DNA of 64,000 bases from CAZHVS01 sp964536015 (GTDB lineage: Bacteria; Bacteroidota; Ignavibacteria; Ignavibacteriales; Ignavibacteriaceae), in the NCBI GenBank assembly GCA_964536015.1, contig CAZHVS010000005.1:62001-126000 (forward strand), given 5' to 3'. The first letter of the stretch is position 1. Every line of letters starts with the position of its first letter. A program made the translations under genes and the position numbers. Under the pieces are notes generated by a model, which searched no databases, was not told the origin of the DNA, and was given only the letters and a program-made list of their open reading frames with translations. Positions 7,841 through 15,192 of this stretch are shown one piece after another.

Positions 7841-8500
7841 ATGCTAGAAAAAATTGTAAATATTAATTCAAATTTTGGACTAAATAAGGAAAGAAAAAGT
7901 TCCGGTTTTAGTCTTGAAGGCAAATCTAACTCTGAATATCATGAACAGGGAGTTGATTCCATAGTCGTTTCTCCGGGGACTGCTTATCTTATTGGAATTG
8001 GTTGGAAACTTAAAGGTTTAAAATCACAACCAGGTGAAAAGACTTTAATAAATTTTATCTATGATGGCTTTGAATTTAAAACTGAATTGGACCTTTTTTA
8101 TAGCAGAAAGTTAAATAGGAGAAGTATAACTATCATTAAAGAAAAACAAATCAGTCCGATTGGATTTAAAATTCTTATTTCTATTTCAATTCATAAAGAC
8201 CTTTTCTTCAATGATCATGAATTTCGTCAGATAAAGATGGAATCTCTTGACGAATTATTTTTCAAAATTGCAGAAAAAAATCTGGAGAAAAACTTCACAG
8301 TTTTTGATGATTTAGTGATTCAAGAAATGCTTCTTCCATTAAACGACGACCTTCTGTTCGAATTGACCAACATAAATACAGCACTAATTAATTACATAGA
8401 AAAATTAAATAGTGCTAAATCAATTTATCCTTTGCACGATTCTAATGGTTTAAATGAATTAAAAATTGAAAAAATTATAACCACCAGATTGGTTAGTTGA
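7841..8500 (+). CDS. Hypothetical protein within the signalling cluster
   Basis: I do not recognise this 219-residue protein. It has no signal peptide, membrane segment or cysteine motif. The middle (about 40-125) looks beta-rich, with alternating hydrophobic residues (SIVVSPGTAYLIGIGWKLKG, then LINFIYDGFEFKTELDLFYS). The C-terminal 80 residues look helical and charged. It lies between the receiver-DHp gene and the PAS histidine kinase (12 nt before the latter), so it is probably co-expressed with the kinase and may be part of the same signalling pathway. It has an ATG start but no clear Shine-Dalgarno site. Codon use looks like its neighbours. Confidence 0.75.
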   Translation: MLEKIVNINSNFGLNKERKSSGFSLEGKSNSEYHEQGVDSIVVSPGTAYLIGIGWKLKGLKSQPGEKTLINFIYDGFEFKTELDLFYSRKLNRRSITIIKEKQISPIGFKILISISIHKDLFFNDHEFRQIKMESLDELFFKIAEKNLEKNFTVFDDLVIQEMLLPLNDDLLFELTNINTALINYIEKLNSAKSIYPLHDSNGLNELKIEKIITTRLVS

Positions 8501-8512
8501 TTGTAATAGCAA

Positions 8513-10378
8513 ATGAATTCAGAAACAAAATCCTTTAAATCAATCTCAGAATTTCAAAAGCTTGAAGAACTGCCGGATACTAAGCCTTTAATGCTTGCTG
8601 ATGTTGATGGAAAAATAATTTACTTTAATAATTCTTTACAGAGATTATTTCCTGAATCGCAAAAAATGGTTCTTTCCGCACTAAGTTGCGAGCCAGACCT
8701 TGCTGATTTAGTCACTACTTTTGTTAATAGTAAATACTCCAGTTTACACTTCGATATTACAATGCGAAATGAAACCAAAGATGAGTTAAATGATTTCCTG
8801 GTTGATCTTGAGCGTGTACTTGTAGAAAATGAAGAATATTGTCTGCTTATCTTTACTTCAACCGAAGAGAGAAAAAGGTTTGAAGAAAAATTAAATAATC
8901 TGCACAATGCAATTGATTATGGAAATGTTGCAGTAATGATTGCCGACTCTAAAGGAATTATTAATTACACTTCCAGGGATTTCGAAAAGATAATTGATAA
9001 ATCAATTGAACAATTATATGCTCACCCGCTTGAAGCCGCGCTTGAATCATTCTTAAATGTTGAAGATATTAAACAATTAAAGAATGCGATCGAAGAAAAA
9101 ACTGAATGGGTAAAAGTAATATCTAGTAATTCATCGGCAGGAAGTACTTGGTTTAAAGAATTAAAGTTAAATCCTGTATTGGGGACAGGAAAATCCTATT
9201 CAAATTTTATACTAACTGCAAACGATATTACACATTATATACTTCGCAACAGGTTTATTAAAAAGTCCGAAGAGAAACAAAAGTCAATAATTAATAATAT
9301 TTCGGATTTATTATTGATTGTAAAAAGCGAGCGAAATGAAATAATATTTGAAAATGCAAATGAAAATTTCATAAAAAACTTTTCACTAAAAAGAGAAAAC
9401 GCTTCCAATCAACCGTTGAAGTCAATTGTTCCGCAAGAACTTTATGAAATAATTTTTGATAAAATAATGGAGTTGAATCTTTTTAATAAGAACAGAATGG
9501 AATTCCATTATTCGAATCAGGGAAAAGAATTCGTAGTAAAAATTACTTATACTGATGATAACTATGACCAATCAAGAATTTTTATAATAAATTTTCAGGA
9601 CATTACTGAACAGGTTAACAACGAGAAAAAATTAAAAGAGGCTTATAAAAAAGAATTGCAATTGAATAAACTTAAAAGTGCATTTCTTGAAAACATGTCA
9701 CACGAAATAAGAACTCCTGCAACTGCAATTCTTGGATATGCAAACTTTTTAGAGGAAGATTTAGAAGCCGGGAATTATGATACCGCAGGAGAAATTATTC
9801 ATTCTTTAAGAGATGGGGTTTCCCGTTTAATGCATTTGATAGAACGCATTGTTGAACTTTCTATGCTTGAAGCCGGCGAATATACTCTCGATGAAACTGT
9901 TGTAAATATAAATCATTTAATTAAAGAGTGTATTAACGAAAACTCGCAGATTGCATCCAAAAACAAAATAACAATGGAATTAGAACTTGATAGCAGGCCA
10001 TTGTTCTTAACTATCGATGATGCTAAAATGAAAAAAGTAATTAATGCAATTATTGATAATGCAATTAAGTATAATAAACACAACGGTAAAGTATTTATAA
10101 AAAGTTGTTTGAAAGAAGATCATATCATTGTATCTATAGAAGATACAGGGCGTGGTATTGATGAAAAAAAAATAGAAGCAATATTACAACCTTTTGTACA
10201 GGAAGAATATGAAGGTCATAAAAGAACTTTTGAAGGAGCGGGTCTGGGTTTAACTCTTGCCAGTAAGTTAATGAAAGTTCTTAGAGGTGAACTAGAAATT
10301 AAAAGTGAAAAGACTGTGGGGACAAAAATAATTCTGAAATTTAATAGTAATGAACATTCGGTAAAGGAGATGTTATGA
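8513..10378 (+). CDS. PAS-domain sensor histidine kinase
   Basis: The 621-residue protein has no clear membrane segment and is probably cytoplasmic. The N-terminal 375 residues appear to hold three PAS-like modules, around residues 20-120 (LADVDGKIIYFNNSLQRLF), 130-245 (MIADSKGIINYTS) and 260-375. A coiled linker leads to the HisKA domain with the H-box ENMSHEIRTPATAILGY, H397 being the phospho-acceptor. The ATPase domain has an N-box (INAIIDNAIKYN), a G1 box (EDTGRGID) and a G2 box (GAGLGLTLA). All catalytic motifs are intact. It is a soluble, probably redox- or ligand-sensing kinase, and the nearest likely kinase for the receivers at 4289, 6681 and 7075. Its stop overlaps the small ORF at 10375. 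Confidence 0.94.
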   Translation: MNSETKSFKSISEFQKLEELPDTKPLMLADVDGKIIYFNNSLQRLFPESQKMVLSALSCEPDLADLVTTFVNSKYSSLHFDITMRNETKDELNDFLVDLERVLVENEEYCLLIFTSTEERKRFEEKLNNLHNAIDYGNVAVMIADSKGIINYTSRDFEKIIDKSIEQLYAHPLEAALESFLNVEDIKQLKNAIEEKTEWVKVISSNSSAGSTWFKELKLNPVLGTGKSYSNFILTANDITHYILRNRFIKKSEEKQKSIINNISDLLLIVKSERNEIIFENANENFIKNFSLKRENASNQPLKSIVPQELYEIIFDKIMELNLFNKNRMEFHYSNQGKEFVVKITYTDDNYDQSRIFIINFQDITEQVNNEKKLKEAYKKELQLNKLKSAFLENMSHEIRTPATAILGYANFLEEDLEAGNYDTAGEIIHSLRDGVSRLMHLIERIVELSMLEAGEYTLDETVVNINHLIKECINENSQIASKNKITMELELDSRPLFLTIDDAKMKKVINAIIDNAIKYNKHNGKVFIKSCLKEDHIIVSIEDTGRGIDEKKIEAILQPFVQEEYEGHKRTFEGAGLGLTLASKLMKVLRGELEIKSEKTVGTKIILKFNSNEHSVKEML

Positions 10379-10584
10379 TTCTTGTTAGTATCACCACTAA
10401 AGAAGGCAAATGCAAGTTTCAGCTTCAGCATAAAATGGAATATTTTGTTGAGAAAACTTTTAAGAAGAAGAAACCAAATAGCATTAGTGCAATTAATGTA
10501 ATTATAAGCTTAATCTTTTATTCAATGAAATTATTTTTTATAGAGATGAGAAGTAAAATCAACAATATTGTTACCAAATTTTAA
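10375..10584 (+). CDS. Small hypothetical protein coupled to the kinase gene
   Basis: This 69-residue ORF has ATG 10375 overlapping the kinase TGA (ATGA). It is preceded by AAGGAG at 10364-10369 with 5 nt spacing, one of the better ribosome sites in the window, which is the main reason to accept it. The protein is lysine-rich, with one possible hydrophobic stretch (INVIISLIFYSMKLFF, about residues 40-55). I do not recognise a family, and no receiver motif is visible. It may be a small membrane-associated accessory of the kinase, or the remnant of a larger gene. Confidence 0.5.
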   Translation: MILVSITTKEGKCKFQLQHKMEYFVEKTFKKKKPNSISAINVIISLIFYSMKLFFIEMRSKINNIVTKF

Positions 10585-10609
10585 TTTTTATTACTAATTA
10601 TTTATTTCC

Positions 10610-10640
10610 TTTCACAATTCTTTATTCCATGATATTTTTG
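10610..10640 (+). promoter_or_regulatory. Candidate Bacteroidota-type promoter for ppa
   Basis: TATTTTTG at 10633-10640 matches the -7 consensus TAnnTTTG. TTTC at 10610-10613, 19 nt upstream, is one mismatch from the -33 TTTG. It lies about 40 nt before the pyrophosphatase ATG, in the only gap between two genes that do not appear coupled. The call rests on pattern matching alone. Confidence 0.45.
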
Positions 10641-10679
10641 CTAATAAATTATCATTAGTATTAAATAAAATGGAATCAC

Positions 10680-11243
10680 ATGAAATCTGATAGTCATCCC
10701 TGGCATGGGGTAAGTCCGGGTAGTGAAACCCCTCTTTTTGTAAATAGCATAATAGAAATTCCAAAAGGATCAAAAGGCAAATATGAACTTCACAAAGCGA
10801 GTGGTTTGCTTAGGCTAGACCGTGTTCTTTTTTCATCTGTACACTATCCGGCAAATTATGGATTCATTCCACAAACTTATTGTGATGATAAAGATCCGCT
10901 GGATATTCTTGTTATATGCTCTATTGATGTTTTTCCAATGTGTATAATTGAATCTAAAGTTATTGGTGCAATGGAAATGATCGATAATAATGAAAAAGAT
11001 GACAAAATTATTGCGGTTGCCAAGAATGATATGTCTGTGAATTACATAAATGATATTACTGAATTACCTCCGCATACTTTAGTTGAACTGAAACGATTCT
11101 TTGAAGATTATAAAAAACTTGAGCATAAAAGTGTTGTAGTAGAACAATTTATGAATCGTGAAAAAGCATTCGAAATTGTAGATGAAGGTTTAAAACTCTA
11201 TGAAAGGAACAGGGATTTATTATTAGCAGGAGTTATTAAGTAG
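10680..11243 (+). CDS. ppa: Inorganic pyrophosphatase (family I)
   Basis: The 187-residue soluble enzyme hydrolyses pyrophosphate to two phosphates and so pulls biosynthetic reactions forward. Family I motifs are present in order: EIPKGSKGKYE (about 27-37), LDRVLFSSVHYPANYGFIPQT with the conserved Y residues, and the metal-binding signature DDKDPLDIL (about 69-77), whose aspartates bind Mg2+. A later MIDNNEKDDKIIAV segment holds the remaining acidic residues. The length is normal for the bacterial enzyme. It stands alone, with a tRNA gene 47 nt downstream. Confidence 0.96.
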   Translation: MKSDSHPWHGVSPGSETPLFVNSIIEIPKGSKGKYELHKASGLLRLDRVLFSSVHYPANYGFIPQTYCDDKDPLDILVICSIDVFPMCIIESKVIGAMEMIDNNEKDDKIIAVAKNDMSVNYINDITELPPHTLVELKRFFEDYKKLEHKSVVVEQFMNREKAFEIVDEGLKLYERNRDLLLAGVIK

Positions 11244-11290
11244 TTTTAAAAAACTTAAACAATAAGTATTTTGCACAACAAAAATTATTC

Positions 11291-11364
11291 GCCCCGGTAG
11301 CTCAGTAGGATAGAGCAGCAGTTTCCTAAACTGTTGGTCGGAGGTTCGACTCCTCTCCGGGGTA
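11291..11364 (+). tRNA. tRNA-Arg, anticodon CCT
   Basis: The 74-nt cloverleaf folds by eye. The acceptor stem GCCCCGG pairs with CCGGGGT (first pair G-T). The D stem is GCTC/GAGC. The anticodon stem GCAGT/ACTGT encloses the loop TTCCTAA, with anticodon CCT at 11325-11327. The T stem is GGAGG/CCTCT with loop TTCGACT. The discriminator base is A, and CCA is not encoded directly after it. It decodes AGG arginine codons. Confidence 0.95.
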
Positions 11365-11408
11365 CTACCAAAATTGGGAATTAATACTCCTTATATTTAA
11401 AACAGCAA

Positions 11409-12887
11409 TCAGTACTTAAATATGTGCGATTGCCATCCACCAAGCTCGATAAATAATCCCAGATGATAAACTTCTTCCGATGAACGGATATATTCTTTGT
11501 TGTTAAGTAAATCAAAAATTTTGAACTCATCAGGAAAATTTTTCACATCCAGTTTTAATCGGCATTGAGAGATGGAGTTTGAGTAATTAACTACTATTAG
11601 CCGATGATCTGAATTTAAAGTCCATGTGTAAGCAATAATATTTTCTGAAGAGTAATTTTTCTCCCATACTTTCAATGCTTCAACGAGTTCCCATTTACCG
11701 TTATGAAAAACTTCTGACTTAGTAATACTGTTTAATTTTTCATAAAACTTAACTGTAGCTTGATTTATATGTTCTTTGGGTTCTCTTCCAAGTTGAAGTG
11801 GAAGTTTGATTCGTTTTCCTTCATATTGTCCATCATTAAATAATCGCATTCCAATTGTGGTAGAAATAATAATTGCAGCAGCGAGAGATCTTTCGAATCC
11901 AAGAGAGGTAATAGCTCTGTCTTCATCATGATTTTCAATAAATCGCATGGATTTTCCCTGGAATTCTAATTCCGCTTTAAGGTGATCAACAACTGTTTTG
12001 GGAGTTCCGTCTTTTAAGCGGTCCAGAAGTCTTTTATCATAAGTATAATCAAATCCAAGCTGCTGAAGATCCCATTCGAGATTCCAGTATGCCTCTGCAA
12101 TAAAAATAAAATCGGGAGTATTCTTTTTTATATTTTCTATAGCAAGTTTCCAAAATTCATCTTTTGGATATGGAAACTTTTCCTCATCAATTACTCCTCG
12201 CCATGTATTGTTGAATACATTATTCATTACAAGCATTGCCATATCGCAGCGAACACCATCAGCTATAGCAGAAATTTGTTCAAGTTTTTTAATCATAAAA
12301 TTACGGGCTTCATTACTGAAGTAATTTACCTGCACAGTATCAGTCCACGCGGGGAAAAATGGATCTCTGCCATGAGCAAATATTATATCTTTATGAAATT
12401 TTGAACGGAAAAATGTATGTGGCTCCTGCAAAAGAAATTCTTCTTTACATTGTAAAAAAACTTCGGGATTATTTTTTTTCACTTTAGAATCGGCAGAAAA
12501 ATGATTAGGAATGAAATCAAGAATTAATTTCATGCCTAAATGATTTAAAGTTAATCTTAATTGCTTAAGTTCATCCGAAGTTCCTATTGTCGGATTTATT
12601 TCATAATCATCAACTGCATATGGAGAGCCTATAATATCTTCTTTGTGCCAGTCTTTCAAAGCTTTGTTGTAAGAATTAACCAGCGATTCCTGGAAACAAC
12701 ATCTATCAATTAAAGAATCGCAGGTTTTCCAGATGCCCATTAACCAGATAAAGTGTATACCATTGTCTGATAATTGTTTCCAGTATTCTAAAGGGACATC
12801 AGATAAAGTTGCCTTCTTGGATTCTTTATCAAAGCGGCGCAGCCATACTCTTGTATTAATTTCATATATATGAGGATTCTTAATCAT
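11409..12887 (-). CDS. GH13 alpha-amylase family glycoside hydrolase
   Basis: The 492-residue protein has no signal peptide, so it is probably cytoplasmic. The four conserved GH13 regions are present in order: I, DFIPNH at 124-129; II, GVRCDMA with the nucleophile D215; III, FIAEAYW with the acid/base E265; IV, IENHDED with the transition-state stabiliser D321. The (beta/alpha)8 barrel is followed from about residue 390 by a short beta domain typical of the family's C-domain. The substrate is probably an alpha-glucan or glucosyl oligosaccharide, though the subfamily cannot be fixed by eye. It is 12 nt downstream of the glucose-6-phosphate isomerase gene on the same strand, suggesting a shared glycogen/glucose pathway. 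Confidence 0.9.
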   Translation of the reverse strand: MIKNPHIYEINTRVWLRRFDKESKKATLSDVPLEYWKQLSDNGIHFIWLMGIWKTCDSLIDRCCFQESLVNSYNKALKDWHKEDIIGSPYAVDDYEINPTIGTSDELKQLRLTLNHLGMKLILDFIPNHFSADSKVKKNNPEVFLQCKEEFLLQEPHTFFRSKFHKDIIFAHGRDPFFPAWTDTVQVNYFSNEARNFMIKKLEQISAIADGVRCDMAMLVMNNVFNNTWRGVIDEEKFPYPKDEFWKLAIENIKKNTPDFIFIAEAYWNLEWDLQQLGFDYTYDKRLLDRLKDGTPKTVVDHLKAELEFQGKSMRFIENHDEDRAITSLGFERSLAAAIIISTTIGMRLFNDGQYEGKRIKLPLQLGREPKEHINQATVKFYEKLNSITKSEVFHNGKWELVEALKVWEKNYSSENIIAYTWTLNSDHRLIVVNYSNSISQCRLKLDVKNFPDEFKIFDLLNNKEYIRSSEEVYHLGLFIELGGWQSHIFKY

Positions 12888-12899
12888 AAAAACTCCAGG

Positions 12900-14570
12900 T
12901 TAAAACTGTGTAAGTAAATTTAATCCTTCCAGCAGATTTCCTTTAATGTTTAATTTCATTGCTCTTCTTTTTCGGCCAGTTAAAGCTTTAAAGTCACCCT
13001 GTGCTTGTGCGTTTATTAAAGTACCAAAACTATATCCTTTGCCCGGTACGTTAATATCATCAGTTATCTCATTTGTAATTTGAATAAATAATCCGTTGTT
13101 TGTTCCTCCTTTGTGAAGTTGTCCTGTGGAATGCAAAAATCTTGGACCATACCCAATTGTTACCGCAACTTTGTATTTATCTCTTATTACTTTTTTGAAA
13201 TTGTTTAATGCTTCGTTGACTTTGTCATCATATTGAATGAATGCGTTAATAGCTACATAATCACTGGGTTTAATTAATTTAAAAAATTCTTTCAATGTCT
13301 CTTTAAGCTCTTTTATCTGAGCAGTATAAAAAATTTCAATATTACTTTCAACAAAATCAGGAATGTCGATGGGAAGCGAGCCATTTGATTTAAATGCAGA
13401 AAGACTTTCATTAGCAAGAGTTTTTGCCAGTTGTACATCGGGTTGGTCGAATGGATTAATTTTTAGCACTGCACCTGCAAATGCTGTTGCAATCTCCCAT
13501 AAATAAAATTGCTGTGAGAGCTCATAAAGATTTTCCATCTCAATTGAGATAACAGGGAAATGATTTTTAATAAGTTGTTGTTTAAGTTCGGAATGTTGTT
13601 GTTCTTCTTTTAAAGTAAGGAATACAAACACCCTGTCACTAGAAAAATATTTTATATCAACTTCATTTTCATCAGTTATTGGAATTATTCCTTTGTTTTC
13701 TTTGCCGGTGCTTTCTGCAACAAGCTGTTCTATCCATGAAGGGAAAGTCTCAATTTTTTTTGAAGAAAAGAAGGTAAGTTTATCTTTTTTATCAAGAGCA
13801 AGTTCACCAAGTGTGCAGCCCAGTTTTATTCCCGGGTTTTCAATGCTTGAAATATTTTTTCCACAGGTATCTGCATAAGAAGAGGCATTATTAATAAATG
13901 ATTCAATGTCCATTCCAATTAAAGCTGCAGGTACCATTCCAAAATACGTAAGAGCGGAATATCTGCCTCCGACATCAGGTGGTGTGCTGAAAATTTTTCT
14001 GAACTTTTTTTCAATCGCAAGTTTTTCTAATCCCGAATCCGGATCTGTAATTGCAATAAATTGATCACCTGCATCTTTATTAAACTTTGAAACTGCTTCA
14101 AAAAAAGTATAATAAAAAGACATCGTTTCAGCGGTTCCGCCTGATTTACTTGCAACGATAAATAGAGTTTTACTTAAATCGAACTGGCTGAAAATTTTTT
14201 TGATGACCTCTGGGTGAGTGCTATCAAGAATAGATAACGATGGAAAACCATCTTTAGAACCAAATGTTTTTGCAAATACTTCGGGGGCAAGACTGCTTCC
14301 CCCCATACCAAGAAGAAGCACATCCGAAAAAATATTTTTTATTTCGTTTGCAAATAGTATAAGCTCATTAATTTTTTCTCGCATAGTGTATGGTAGTACA
14401 AGCCAACCAAGCCTATCTCCAAGCTCAACGTTTTCTTCCGGTTTTTCTTTCCATATAGTTGGATCATAATGCCATAAACGGGTTGAAACGTTTTCTTGCT
14501 GCCAATCTATTAACCTGCTTTGAATTCTTTTTTGCAATTCAACTGATAAAAAGTACTTGATTTCAGTCAT
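12900..14570 (-). CDS. pgi: Glucose-6-phosphate isomerase, of the transaldolase/PGI-related type
   Basis: The 556-residue cytosolic enzyme interconverts glucose-6-phosphate and fructose-6-phosphate. SIS-domain motifs are visible: LLLGMGGSSLAPEVF near residue 87 and the phosphate-binding VASKSGGTAETMSFY near 138, plus HKGGTNNGLFIQI near residue 500. The overall pattern resembles the PGI half of the bifunctional transaldolase/PGI proteins rather than E. coli Pgi. Here it is a separate gene, and a short transaldolase lies far away at 33359. It starts at ATG 14570-14568, divergent from the Nudix gene, and is followed by the GH13 gene, probably as one operon. Confidence 0.9.
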   Translation of the reverse strand: MTEIKYFLSVELQKRIQSRLIDWQQENVSTRLWHYDPTIWKEKPEENVELGDRLGWLVLPYTMREKINELILFANEIKNIFSDVLLLGMGGSSLAPEVFAKTFGSKDGFPSLSILDSTHPEVIKKIFSQFDLSKTLFIVASKSGGTAETMSFYYTFFEAVSKFNKDAGDQFIAITDPDSGLEKLAIEKKFRKIFSTPPDVGGRYSALTYFGMVPAALIGMDIESFINNASSYADTCGKNISSIENPGIKLGCTLGELALDKKDKLTFFSSKKIETFPSWIEQLVAESTGKENKGIIPITDENEVDIKYFSSDRVFVFLTLKEEQQHSELKQQLIKNHFPVISIEMENLYELSQQFYLWEIATAFAGAVLKINPFDQPDVQLAKTLANESLSAFKSNGSLPIDIPDFVESNIEIFYTAQIKELKETLKEFFKLIKPSDYVAINAFIQYDDKVNEALNNFKKVIRDKYKVAVTIGYGPRFLHSTGQLHKGGTNNGLFIQITNEITDDINVPGKGYSFGTLINAQAQGDFKALTGRKRRAMKLNIKGNLLEGLNLLTQF

Positions 14571-14630
14571 TTTTAATCCTGATTTTAATAAAGTAAATTT
14601 TCAACTATCATTAACTTAATAAAAAAATAC

Positions 14631-14663
14631 TTTGTTTAGTCAATGATTATTAAATTATATTTG
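14631..14663 (+). promoter_or_regulatory. Candidate Bacteroidota-type promoter for the Nudix gene
   Basis: TTTG at 14631-14634 and TATATTTG at 14656-14663, 21 nt apart, match the -33/-7 consensus TTTG and TAnnTTTG. The start of transcription would fall about 8-10 nt before ATG 14678. The site lies in the divergent gap between pgi and the Nudix gene. Confidence 0.5.
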
Positions 14664-14677
14664 AAAAAAGAATAACA

Positions 14678-15163
14678 ATGTTTAATTCAGAAAAGCGAAT
14701 GAAATTAGCTACACTTTGCTATGTAAAAGATGAAAAAGAAAAAAAGACATTAATGATTCATCGTGTAAAAAAAGAGAATGATATGCACGAAGGGAAATGG
14801 AATGGATTGGGAGGAAAAGTTGAATTAGGAGAGACACCCGAAGAGTGTGTTATTCGTGAAGTCAAAGAAGAATCTGGGCTTATGATTATTAATCCCGAGT
14901 TTAAGGGTTTTATTACTTTTCCCGCTTTCGACGATATTGAAGATTGGTATGTTTTTGTTTTTGTTGCAAAAAAATTTTCAGGAGAACTAATTGATTCTTC
15001 CGAGGGAAATCTTGAATGGATTTCTGATGAAAATTTGTCTGAGCTACCTTTATGGGAAGGAGATAAAATTTTTCTTCCCTGGCTGAACGAGAAAAAATTT
15101 TTCTCAGCTAAATTTATTTATGATAAAGGAAATTTTGTTAAACACAGTGTGATTTTTTATTAA
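14678..15163 (+). CDS. Nudix hydrolase, MutT/8-oxo-dGTPase type
   Basis: The 161-residue protein contains a perfect Nudix box from G46 to L68, with E52, R60, E61, E64 and E65 all in place (GX5EX7REUXEEXGU). These residues bind Mg2+ and cleave nucleoside diphosphate-X bonds. The pattern just before it (HEGKWNGLGGKVE) and the FV/FVFVAKKF strand resemble 8-oxo-dGTP diphosphatases of the MTH1/MutT group, so sanitation of oxidised nucleotides is the likeliest role. ATG 14699 is an alternative start seven codons later. The gene runs toward the secreted protease 29 nt downstream. Confidence 0.88.
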   Translation: MFNSEKRMKLATLCYVKDEKEKKTLMIHRVKKENDMHEGKWNGLGGKVELGETPEECVIREVKEESGLMIINPEFKGFITFPAFDDIEDWYVFVFVAKKFSGELIDSSEGNLEWISDENLSELPLWEGDKIFLPWLNEKKFFSAKFIYDKGNFVKHSVIFY

Positions 15164-15192
15164 GTTTATCTTGGAGACTTTAGGATTTTAAT

